Part shown: positions 1-7,160 of the stretch, in pieces | How positions within the stretch are numbered: the first letter of the stretch is position 1 | Layout: the number at the start of each line of letters is the position of its first letter | Assembly: GCA_963698395.1 (NCBI GenBank) | Contig: CAVOQQ010000001.1 | Coordinates: 310,001 to 374,000, forward strand | DNA length: 64,000 bases | Source: JBBQUN01 sp963698395 | GTDB lineage: Bacteria > Actinomycetota > Acidimicrobiia > Acidimicrobiales > SZUA-35 | Direction: 5' to 3' | Program-made: the position numbers and the translations under genes | The notes under the pieces: model-generated | Seen by the model: only the letters and a program-made list of their open reading frames with translations | Database searches by the model: none | Told to the model about the DNA's origin: nothing

Positions 1-270
1 GCGGGATGCCTCGGGCGAGTCGGCGAGATCGGGGAGTTGTCGGTGGGTGCAGTGGCCGATATCGCACTCTGGAAGCTCGACGGTCTGACGTTCGCCGGTG
101 TGGTCGACGACCCGATCGAGGGGTGGCTGCGGTGCGGCCCGGTTGCTGCCTGGTCGACGATCGTGAATGGTCGGCCGATCGTCGACCAGGGCAGACTGCT
201 GTCAGTCCAACTCGAGGATCGTTTGCGGGATCACGCTGCGGTTTCTCGGCGTTTCCAGTCGGCACGCTGA
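1..270 (+). CDS. Amidohydrolase (8-oxoguanine deaminase / AtzB-TrzN type), C-terminal part
   Basis: The 5' end is cut off by the window edge; reading is open from base 1 to the TGA at 268-270. The visible 89 residues contain GRVGEIGELSVGAVADIALW, followed by DPIEGWLRCGPVAAWSTIVNG and IVDQGRL. This is the usual end of the composite beta-domain of cytosine-deaminase/ATZ-TRZ type metal-dependent amidohydrolases, where the 'G.LEVGKAADI' segment precedes 'V..V.VNG..VV..G'. The wording is closest to 8-oxoguanine deaminases, which deaminate oxidised guanine or related purines in the cytosol. The catalytic metal-binding part lies outside the window, so the substrate is inferred and the family is fairly certain. 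Confidence 0.72.
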   Translation, partial: AGCLGRVGEIGELSVGAVADIALWKLDGLTFAGVVDDPIEGWLRCGPVAAWSTIVNGRPIVDQGRLLSVQLEDRLRDHAAVSRRFQSAR

Positions 271-318
271 TCCACGGGTTGCTCGACGCGAGGGTGGGGG
301 TGGGGGTGGCGCTGGTGT

Positions 319-549
319 TCAGGCTCGGGAGCGTCGTCGGCGGCTGGCGTCGATGCTCCTGGCGGTTCGCACCACCGAGTGTTGTTCGATGCGTTCGCCG
401 GTGGCGCCCGAGCGGTGTTCCGACAGCACGGGTGCCAGCGCCTCGAGCAGCGCGCTCACACTGACGCCCCATTCGACCGCCACGTTGTGCCACTGTTCGT
501 GGGCTTCGTCGCTGAGGTAGGCGTGTAGGGCTCGTCGCTGCGCGGTCAT
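319..549 (-). CDS. Small hypothetical protein, possible ribbon-helix-helix-like
   Basis: A 76-residue protein beginning MTAQRRALHAYLSDEAHE. I chose the ATG at 549 over the in-frame ATG at 567 because AGGAGG sits at 559-554, four bases upstream. The first 50 residues look like a compact helix-turn-helix or ribbon-helix-helix protein (a basic strand, then 'SDEAHEQWHNVAVEWGVSVS' and 'ALLEALAPVL'). The tail is Arg/Ser-rich and disordered. RHH proteins usually bind operators or act as antitoxins, but no toxin gene is adjacent. It runs divergently from the TetR-type gene at 664. Function unknown. Confidence 0.55.
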   Translation of the reverse strand: MTAQRRALHAYLSDEAHEQWHNVAVEWGVSVSALLEALAPVLSEHRSGATGERIEQHSVVRTARSIDASRRRRSRA

Positions 550-663
550 CGTTCCTCCTGCCGACATGCCCTCGCTGGATGAGTCACGAAGTTCAGATCG
601 GCGTCATCACGCTAGAGAGCCCCACGAGGAGCTTCCAGACGGATTATCGTCGAAGGATTCTCG

Positions 664-1998
664 ATGCCAGTGACGAACGATACGGAGGGCGGTGTGGCCA
701 AGCGCAGTTTGACGGTCGACCAGATCTTCGGGCTCGTCGGCTTCAGCACGGCGTTCCTGCCCCATCCTGTCGCCTTGCTGACGATCGAGCAGGCGGCGAA
801 CCGCGCCGGCGTCCCCAAGACCACGGTCGACTCGGCGGTCGAGGGTTCGAATCACTTCCGCGAACTCGTCGTGTGTCATGTCATCGACGGGCTGGCGATC
901 GAACCGGGTGAGGCAACGTGGGCCGCCCTTCGTGCGGGCCTTCGGGCGGCGTCGTCCCAAGAGGCGCTGGCCGGCCTGATCGACGCTCGGGCGACCGAGT
1001 TGGCCAACGACCCGGCGTTCACCATCTTCCTCGGCGGGTTCGACTGCCTGGGGAAATCTCGGATCGCCGCCGCCGTCAACGCCGCGGCCGTCGGCATCGT
1101 CCGCCACTTCATTCCGTTCGTCGAGACGGTCGTTGCGACCCTCGACGACGAGGTCGAGTCGTCGATCGATCCCGACGCCGCGCTGTTGATCCTGCACGTG
1201 CTGCTGACCGAGTCGTATCGTCGTCTGCGCGGATTCCCCCGCCCTGACCCCTCGGTCGAGGCGCTCATCACCGCACAATCCGCCGCACTGGTGCTCGACG
1301 AGATCCACACCCGCACCGACGACACGGCCGGCTACCGGTGGGATGCGTTCTTCGCCATGCCATCGGGCTACGTCGATCCCCCCGGTGGTCGTCTCGGCCT
1401 TGCTGTGCGAGCGGGCGCCGACTTGCTGATCGACGGCGCCGTTCCGTTGTCGATGCGGTTGACGGTCAATGACGTCACTGCGGCCACCGGGATGAGCGTC
1501 GCGACGTTCTACCGGCGTTTCGGGTCGATCGGGGAGCTCGAGCGGGTACTGCTCGACTGCGTCGGGAACGACATCATCACCTGCTATCAAGACGCCTTCT
1601 TCGACGACTTGCTCGAGGGCATTCGCTCCGGTGGGCTGTCGACGGCCGAGGCGTTGTCGCTGTTCATGGAGCAGGGTGCTGGCACGGTGGCCGAGCACGT
1701 GACATCGGGTCGGCCCGACCGTCAGACGATTCCCTGGATGCAGACCGATTTCGTCGCCGACGCCTTTCGGTCCGCCTATCAGCAGGGTTTCGCGTTGCGG
1801 GGCAGCTTCTACGAGGAATTCAGCTCGATCCTCGGACGCTCGATCGCCGACGGACTCGATGGCTCCATCGTGGCGGCGGTGTTGAATGCGCACTCGATCA
1901 TCAGTGAGCTGCTGATCCGCAACGCCCCCGACCGCGACGCCGCGTCGGGCGTGATGCAGTCCCGCTTTCCTCGTATCAACGCTCGCCTCTTCATCTGA
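664..1998 (+). CDS. Double TetR-type transcriptional regulator (two fused units)
   Basis: A 444-residue protein, twice the length of an ordinary TetR regulator. It contains two TetR-like N-terminal units. The first HTH is near residues 40-70 (LTIEQAANRAGVPKTTVDSA). The second, near residues 265-300 (LTVNDVTAATGMSVATFYRR, then FGSIGELERVLLDC), is much closer to the TetR consensus 'T...IA..AGVS.GT.Y.HF..K..L'. The first copy has lost the aromatic YxxF turn, so it may have lost DNA binding. GAAGGA stands seven bases before the ATG. The gene is monocistronic, faces away from the small gene at 549, and has no obvious target operon beside it. Ligand and targets unknown. Confidence 0.8.
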   Translation: MPVTNDTEGGVAKRSLTVDQIFGLVGFSTAFLPHPVALLTIEQAANRAGVPKTTVDSAVEGSNHFRELVVCHVIDGLAIEPGEATWAALRAGLRAASSQEALAGLIDARATELANDPAFTIFLGGFDCLGKSRIAAAVNAAAVGIVRHFIPFVETVVATLDDEVESSIDPDAALLILHVLLTESYRRLRGFPRPDPSVEALITAQSAALVLDEIHTRTDDTAGYRWDAFFAMPSGYVDPPGGRLGLAVRAGADLLIDGAVPLSMRLTVNDVTAATGMSVATFYRRFGSIGELERVLLDCVGNDIITCYQDAFFDDLLEGIRSGGLSTAEALSLFMEQGAGTVAEHVTSGRPDRQTIPWMQTDFVADAFRSAYQQGFALRGSFYEEFSSILGRSIADGLDGSIVAAVLNAHSIISELLIRNAPDRDAASGVMQSRFPRINARLFI

Positions 1999-2041
1999 GC
2001 GCTCCGAGGCACCCCAGCGCCCCAACAGGGGAAGGGACCCG

Positions 2042-2764
2042 TCAGCGGAAGACGCAGATCGACCCGGCCCACAGACCTTCGACCACCGCCGTGTCGTCGC
2101 TGCTGCTGAGCAGTCCGCCGTAGCCGGAGCCGGCGGGCGAGGTCGAGAACTCGGTGCCGAGCGTGGACTCCTCGATCATGATCGACCACTGTCCCTGGAG
2201 CGTCGCCAAGGTGGTCCCCCAACCGACGTCGACCCTGTCGGTCAGTGTCGACCCGGGTCGCAACGACCAGCCGATGAAGCTCGACTGAGAGAACTCGAGC
2301 ATGATCGAGTCGTCCCAGATGGCCACGAAGTCTTGCCCGTTGCCGCACTCGTCGGTGCCGACGTCGCTCGACGATGGCGGTCCGAGGAGGTCGGTGACCG
2401 CATTGATCACGATGGTCTGGGTCGAGCCGAACGACAGGGTGTTGCTCGATCCGGTGGCTTGCTCGACCACCATCAGCCCGTCTGGAGCGAGGGCCAAGGC
2501 GTACTCGTTCTCGGCTTCGGTCGTGGTCGTCGGCACCGTCGTGGTCGTGGACTCGGTGGTCGTGGACTCGGTGGTGGTGGTCTCCTCCTGGCTCGTGGTG
2601 GAGGAGGCATCGATCGATGACGTGGTGGCGGCGCTGGTCGAGGTCGTGGCGACCGCCGAGCTGCTCGTCGTGTCGGCTTCGCTCGAATCGGAACCTCCCG
2701 AGCACGCTGCTGTTGCGAACGCGACGACGGCGAGCACGATGGTGAGGGGGCGGCGGAGCTTCAC
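2042..2764 (-). CDS. Secreted Ser/Thr-rich lipoprotein
   Basis: A 240-residue protein starting at a GTG (VKLRRPLTIVL). The N-terminus is a lipoprotein signal with lipobox TAAC, cysteine near residue 20. A long low-complexity Ser/Thr/Glu linker follows (about residues 22-85), which probably carries the folded domain away from the membrane. The C-terminal 150 residues begin around YALALAPDGL and include a Trp-rich segment (SFIGWSLRPGSTLTD) and a final Cys. I do not recognise the fold. An upstream in-frame extension to 3058 was rejected because it crosses the palindromic intergenic region and lacks a signal peptide. Confidence 0.72.
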   Translation of the reverse strand: MKLRRPLTIVLAVVAFATAACSGGSDSSEADTTSSSAVATTSTSAATTSSIDASSTTSQEETTTTESTTTESTTTTVPTTTTEAENEYALALAPDGLMVVEQATGSSNTLSFGSTQTIVINAVTDLLGPPSSSDVGTDECGNGQDFVAIWDDSIMLEFSQSSFIGWSLRPGSTLTDRVDVGWGTTLATLQGQWSIMIEESTLGTEFSTSPAGSGYGGLLSSSDDTAVVEGLWAGSICVFR

Positions 2765-2805
2765 GGGTGGATCCTGGGTTCGGTGGAATGGGCGATTCTC
2801 GCACA

Positions 2806-2911
2806 TTCTGTGCGCTGTTCTCACCGCCCGAGGCGTTCCGTGCGTCGAACTTCCCACGAGCGGGAAGTTCCACGCACAGAACGCGAATGGCGAGAAGTTT
2901 GGCGCACAGAA
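2806..2911. repeat. Nested palindromic intergenic element
   Basis: The outer arms TTCTGTGCGC (2806-2815) and GCGCACAGAA (2902-2911) are exact reverse complements. Inside lies a second hairpin: GTGCGT (2840-2845) plus AACTTCCC (2848-2855), loop ACGAGC (2856-2861), then GGGAAGTT (2862-2869) plus ACGCAC (2872-2877). The 9-mer CGCACAGAA also recurs at 2873-2881. The element sits between two minus-strand genes, downstream of the acyl-CoA synthetase and upstream of the lipoprotein. The inner hairpin could act as a terminator for the former, although it lacks a T-run. The overall shape resembles a REP or MITE-like element. Confidence 0.75.
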
Positions 2912-2945
2912 GCGTGCGGCGAGCTGGGTGGCCAGGCGGTCGCGA

Positions 2946-4601
2946 TCAGACCGAGTCGCGGAGTTCGCGTTTGAGGATCTTGCCCGAGGCGTTGCGGGGG
3001 AGTGGCTTGTCCACGAGGGTGATGTGCGTGGGCACCTTGAACTTGGCCAGACGCTCACCGACGAAGGCTTGGATCTCCTCGACGGTGACGGACTCCTTGG
3101 TCATGATGTGGGCCGCCACTTCTTCGCCGAGGCGTTCGTGGGGAAGCCCGTAGACCGCGGCTTCGTAGACCGCTGGATGCTCGTAGATGGCGGCCTCGAC
3201 CTCGGCGCTGTAGACGTTCTCGCCCGCCCGCAAGACCATGTCCTTGGCCCGATCGCTGACGTAGACGAAGCCCTCGTCGTCGATCCGGCCGATGTCGCCG
3301 GATCGCAGCCAACCGTCGACGATCGTCTCGGCCGTGGCTTCTGGCCGATTCCAATAGCCACGGATGAGGTTGGGGCCACGGAACCAGATCTCGCCGGTCT
3401 CACCGACGGGGAGCGGATTGCCTTCGGGGTCGGCCACCCGAACCTCCATGATCGGTACGGCGCGCCCGGTCGAGGTGGGGTGCGACACGAAATCGTCGCC
3501 GGAGTTCTGCGGGCCGTACGCATTGGTCTCGGTCATCCCGTAACCCAACCCGGGGCGGCCATTGGGGAAGTTGTCTTCGATCCGCTTGACGAGCTCCGGT
3601 GGCATCGGCGCGCCGCCGCCGCCGACCGAACGGAGTGACGAGGTGTCGGTCGAGTCGAACGCAGGATGCTCGAGAAGGTCCCAGCTCATGGTGGGGACGC
3701 CGACGAAGTTGGTGACGCGCTCGGATTCGATGAGTTCGAGCGCTCGGCCGGCGTCCCACCGGTGCATGATGACCAGCTTCGAGCCGCTGACGAACGAACC
3801 GAGCATGACGGGAACGAGGCCGGTGACGTGGAACAGCGGGACGGCGAGGATGAAGCACGACGCCGGGGCGGGAGGCGCGTCGGCCGGCTCTGGTGCTCGC
3901 ACCGAGGCCACCGCACCCCGGGCAGCGAAGGCGAGCAGGGCACTGAGCACGGCCCGATGAGTACTGACGGCACCCTTCGGATTCCCGGTGGTGCCCGAGG
4001 TGTAGAGGATGCTGATGTCGTCATCGGGGTCGATGTCGACCTCGGGCATGGTCGCCCCCTCGACCAGGGCGTCTTCGAGCCGAGGTTGCGAGGACTCTGC
4101 GCAGCGCACGGTGATGATCTGGGCGCCGGTGTCTTCTGCCGCTTCGAGCCGTTCGAGCCGTTCGGCATCGACCAGGACGACCTTGCTGCCGCTGTCGACG
4201 AGAGCGAAGTGGAGCTCTTCTTTCTGCCACCACGCATTGAGCGGGACGACCACGGCACCGATCGAGGTGATGGCGACGTAGCTGGTGATCCACTCCGGGT
4301 AGTTGCGCATGGCGAGGGCCACCCGGTCGCCTTTCGCGACGCCGAACTCGTTCATCAGCGCGTGGCCGATCTGCCCGGCCTGCTCGAGCACCTTGGGCAT
4401 CGGCCAGCGTTCGAACTCCGGTCCGTCGTAGACGAGGAAGTCGTCGGTCCTGGCGGCTGCCAGAGCAAAGAGCGCTCGGATGTTCGGTGGTGTTCCCGCA
4501 AACACCTTGGTCGGCACGCCGGACACTTCGGTCTCGAGGATCTCGAACATCGTGCCCGGGGCACAAACCGCAGCGCAGGCCTCGTCGTAGGTCATCGTCA
4601 T
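2946..4601 (-). CDS. Class I acyl-CoA synthetase / fatty-acid CoA ligase
   Basis: A 551-residue adenylate-forming enzyme that activates a carboxylic acid with ATP and then transfers it to CoA. The P-loop-like A3 motif YTSGTTGNPKG lies near residue 205. The A5 motif GYGMTETNA follows at about 345, then GWLRSGDIGRIDDEGFVYVSDR (A7/A8, hinge Asp) at about 430. The C-terminal catalytic lysine motif is PRNASGKILKRELRD. Length matches FadD-type ligases. It is transcribed alone toward the lipoprotein gene. The chain length or aromatic nature of the acid cannot be read from sequence. A second in-frame ATG lies two codons downstream. Confidence 0.9.
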   Translation of the reverse strand: MTMTYDEACAAVCAPGTMFEILETEVSGVPTKVFAGTPPNIRALFALAAARTDDFLVYDGPEFERWPMPKVLEQAGQIGHALMNEFGVAKGDRVALAMRNYPEWITSYVAITSIGAVVVPLNAWWQKEELHFALVDSGSKVVLVDAERLERLEAAEDTGAQIITVRCAESSQPRLEDALVEGATMPEVDIDPDDDISILYTSGTTGNPKGAVSTHRAVLSALLAFAARGAVASVRAPEPADAPPAPASCFILAVPLFHVTGLVPVMLGSFVSGSKLVIMHRWDAGRALELIESERVTNFVGVPTMSWDLLEHPAFDSTDTSSLRSVGGGGAPMPPELVKRIEDNFPNGRPGLGYGMTETNAYGPQNSGDDFVSHPTSTGRAVPIMEVRVADPEGNPLPVGETGEIWFRGPNLIRGYWNRPEATAETIVDGWLRSGDIGRIDDEGFVYVSDRAKDMVLRAGENVYSAEVEAAIYEHPAVYEAAVYGLPHERLGEEVAAHIMTKESVTVEEIQAFVGERLAKFKVPTHITLVDKPLPRNASGKILKRELRDSV

Positions 4602-4641
4602 GCCGAGATTGTGGCCTGTCGGCCCGGCGATTCCGAATCGG

Positions 4642-5562
4642 TCAGGCCGAGCCGGCGATCAGGTCGGCGAGGTCGGTCGGCTCCAGGAACGCCCTCGGTG
4701 GGCGCTGTCCGAAGGCATAGAGGTACTCGTGCCCCGACCACTCCTTGGCCACGTACCGATCCTGGGCGGTGATGCGGTCGACATCGGCGGCGTACTCGAC
4801 GAAGGTGCCACCGGGCTCCTTCAGATACCAGAACCAATTGGAGCCGACCCCATGGCGCCCCAGGCCCCAGACATGACGGTCGGGGTCGGTGTCGATCATG
4901 TGGGTGCCACCCTTGGCCACGTCGTCGACGCTGTCGACCTCGAACGCCACATGGTGTGCATAGGCAACCGGACCGGCCTGGATGGCCAGGTTGTGGTGGA
5001 CCTCGCTGCAGCGAGTGAACGCAATCGCTCCGGGCACCTGGTCGCTGATCTCGAAGCCGACCACGTCGGTGAAGAAGGCGAGCGTCGTCGGCTGGTCGGG
5101 TGAGCTGTAGACGACGTGTGACAGATTCGATGGGTGCACCGCCGCATCGCTGAGGATCGCCGGAGCCGGTTGATCCTTGCGGGGAGCACTCGCGGGGGTG
5201 TTCGGCTCGTTGGGCACGACCGGGGCGACGACGAGCGGCTCGGCAACGGTGATGTCGACGATCAGTCCGGTCACCGGCTCGATGATGACGAGTCGGTCGT
5301 CGGTGCTCGATTCGATCCGCCCGAGTCCGACACTCGCCACGCGTGCGGCGATCGGTGCGAGATCGTCGGGATCGGAAGCGCCGACGCCGAGTCGAAGCAG
5401 GTTGCGCCGAGGCGACTCGACCAGTTCGAGCTGGCTTCCGCCGTCTCGGGTGTCGAGCCAACCGTCTTCGCGTTTGCTCAGGCCGAACGACTCGAAGAAG
5501 GCGCCGGAGGCCGCAACGTCAGGGACAGCGAGGGTGATCGAGGTGAGCCGGTGAAGTGCCAT
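4642..5562 (-). CDS. Two-domain VOC extradiol-type dioxygenase
   Basis: A 306-residue protein starting MALHRLTSITLAVPD. It has two vicinal-oxygen-chelate domains, as in type I extradiol dioxygenases such as 2,3-dihydroxybiphenyl 1,2-dioxygenase. The C-terminal domain keeps the 2-His-1-carboxylate iron site: His in LSHVVYSS, His in AYAHHVAFEV and Glu in GGTFVEYAAD. It would cleave a catechol-type ring meta to the hydroxyls. It faces the TetR gene at 5604 across only 41 bases and sits beside FAH-family and flavin monooxygenase genes, which supports a ring-cleavage role. A longer reading to 5739 overlaps the TetR gene and was rejected. Confidence 0.85.
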   Translation of the reverse strand: MALHRLTSITLAVPDVAASGAFFESFGLSKREDGWLDTRDGGSQLELVESPRRNLLRLGVGASDPDDLAPIAARVASVGLGRIESSTDDRLVIIEPVTGLIVDITVAEPLVVAPVVPNEPNTPASAPRKDQPAPAILSDAAVHPSNLSHVVYSSPDQPTTLAFFTDVVGFEISDQVPGAIAFTRCSEVHHNLAIQAGPVAYAHHVAFEVDSVDDVAKGGTHMIDTDPDRHVWGLGRHGVGSNWFWYLKEPGGTFVEYAADVDRITAQDRYVAKEWSGHEYLYAFGQRPPRAFLEPTDLADLIAGSA

Positions 5563-5603
5563 GGCTTTACAAATTAGATCAAGTGATAGAGAATTGCCAG
5601 CGA
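5563..5603. promoter_or_regulatory. Short AT-rich divergent promoter/operator between dioxygenase and TetR genes
   Basis: Only 41 bases separate two divergent starts. The stretch is markedly AT-rich against its surroundings (TTTACAAATTAGATC) and contains the inverted pair ATCA-AG-TGAT. TetR repressors usually bind a palindrome in exactly such a shared spacer, so this is the likely operator. That is inferred from context. Confidence 0.5.
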
Positions 5604-6239
5604 ATGTCTTCTCCACTGACCCAGCGCCAGCCCCGATCGGCGGTGGTTCGCCAGGCGCTCCTCGAAGCGGCACTGCACGAATTCGCCGCTCACGGCTACG
5701 ACGCCGCGTCCACCCGGGCCATCGCCACGCGAGCTGCAACGCACCAGCCCCAGATCAACTATCACTTCGAATCGAAGCTCGAGCTGTGGCGAGCCAGCAT
5801 CGACTGGTTGTTCGAGCGGCTCGACGCACTCGTCGTCGACTTCGGGGCGCGGCCGAGCCCGGCGACACGCGAAGACTTCGAGGTCACGATCCGAGGCCTC
5901 GTCTTCGCCGTCTCGAGGCTTCCGGAGCTGAATCGCATCATGGTGCAAGAAGCCACGGTGGATTCCGACCGGCTCGCCTGGATCGTCGAGCGACACACCC
6001 GCCGCCGCTTCGAGGCGCTGACGTCGAACTGGCGTCGCCTCCGGGCCGCCGGTGTCGTCCCCGACATCGACGAGGTGGTGGTCTACTACTCGCTCATCGG
6101 CGCTGCCTCGCTGGTCTACGTGAACGCTCCGGAGGTTCGACGATTGGTCGACCTCGATCCGATGGCCGACGATTTCGTGAAGCGGCACGCCGATGCCGTG
6201 GTCACCATGATCCTCGGCCCGCCTCCTGGCTCGGGCTGA
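5604..6239 (+). CDS. TetR family transcriptional regulator
   Basis: A 211-residue repressor-type protein. The N-terminal HTH (about residues 10-57) reads RQALLEAALHEFAAHGYDAA, then TRAIATRAATHQPQINYHFE and SKLELW, matching TetR. The C-terminal ligand domain is typical of the TetR_C family. It is first in a plus-strand run with the FAH hydrolase and the monooxygenase and divergent from the dioxygenase. It probably controls all four genes in response to an aromatic intermediate. The start at 5604 was preferred over 5556, which would overlap the divergent dioxygenase gene. Confidence 0.88.
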   Translation: MSSPLTQRQPRSAVVRQALLEAALHEFAAHGYDAASTRAIATRAATHQPQINYHFESKLELWRASIDWLFERLDALVVDFGARPSPATREDFEVTIRGLVFAVSRLPELNRIMVQEATVDSDRLAWIVERHTRRRFEALTSNWRRLRAAGVVPDIDEVVVYYSLIGAASLVYVNAPEVRRLVDLDPMADDFVKRHADAVVTMILGPPPGSG

Positions 6240-6317
6240 CGCACCCCAGCCGCTCGCCTTGCTCCAAACAAACCACCGTGCGCTCGACGCCGCCAACCAC
6301 CAAGAAGGATCACCCTC

Positions 6318-7160
6318 ATGCCCTTCCGATTCGCCAACATCGCCGGACGATCAGCACTCGTCGACAACGATGATCACTGGTACGACCTCGAGCAGCTGAG
6401 CGACGGCGCCATCCGTGCCGATCCGATGCACGCGCTCGGTGATGCCGGTGCGTTGCATGCCGCCAACGACCGACTCGCATCGGCAGCGCCGTCGGGCTCC
6501 ATGGGCGACGCCGCCGTTCTCGCTCCGGTCCCCTCGCCGCGCAATGTCTTTGCCATCGGCCTCAACTATCGAGATCATGCCGCCGAGTCGGCGATGGATC
6601 TGCCGGAGAACCCGCTGGTCTTCACGAAGTTCCCGAGCTGCATCGTTGCGCCGACCGCCGACGTCGAGCTGCGGTCGTCGACCGCCGACTGGGAAGCCGA
6701 GCTCGTCGTGGTGATCGGCAAGCCCGGTCGAGACATCGCAGCCGCCGACGCGTGGGATCACGTGCTGGGACTCACCGCCGGTCAAGACGTCTCGGACCGC
6801 AAGCTCCAATTCGCCGCCAAACCGCCGCACTTCGACCTCGGCAAGTCTCGCGACACCTACGGCCCCATCGGGCCCGTCCTCGTCTCGGTCGATTCGTTCG
6901 CCGATCCGGCCGATCTCGCCATCAGCTGCGAGATCAACGGTGAGCCGAAGCAGGCCGACCGAACATCGAACCTGATCTTCTCGATTCCCGAACTGATCGC
7001 CTACGTGTCGAGTGTGCTCACGCTCGGCGTCGGTGACCTCATCTTCACCGGCACGCCATCGGGCGTTGGTGCTGCGACCCGCACGTTCCTCCAACCGGGC
7101 GACGTCATCACCACCACGATCGAAGGCATCGGCACGATGACGAATCCGTGCGTGGCATGA
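6318..7160 (+). CDS. Fumarylacetoacetate hydrolase (FAH) family protein
   Basis: A 280-residue protein. The FAH fold is seen from NVFAIGLNYRDHAAES (about residue 75) through WEAELVVVIGKPGRDI, SRDTYGPIGPVLVS and GDLIFTGTPSGVGAATR. The acidic metal ligands of the family are in the E-x-E region (DWEAELVVV) and in DVSD. Members hydrolyse or isomerise beta-diketo ring-cleavage products, for example 2-hydroxyhepta-2,4-diene-1,7-dioate isomerase or acylpyruvase. Next to a meta-cleavage dioxygenase, it would process the ring-fission product. Its last four bases overlap the monooxygenase start (ATGA), so the two are translationally coupled. Confidence 0.88.
   Translation: MPFRFANIAGRSALVDNDDHWYDLEQLSDGAIRADPMHALGDAGALHAANDRLASAAPSGSMGDAAVLAPVPSPRNVFAIGLNYRDHAAESAMDLPENPLVFTKFPSCIVAPTADVELRSSTADWEAELVVVIGKPGRDIAAADAWDHVLGLTAGQDVSDRKLQFAAKPPHFDLGKSRDTYGPIGPVLVSVDSFADPADLAISCEINGEPKQADRTSNLIFSIPELIAYVSSVLTLGVGDLIFTGTPSGVGAATRTFLQPGDVITTTIEGIGTMTNPCVA

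Noticed and set aside
607..2025. 472-codon minus-strand frame over the TetR-type gene
   Set aside because: Arg/Asp/Gly-rich shadow without family pattern; the plus strand has two HTH motifs.
2301..3638. Long plus-strand open frame opposite the lipoprotein and acyl-CoA synthetase genes
   Set aside because: It is a GC-rich mirror frame with low-complexity Val repeats; the minus-strand frames carry clear motifs.
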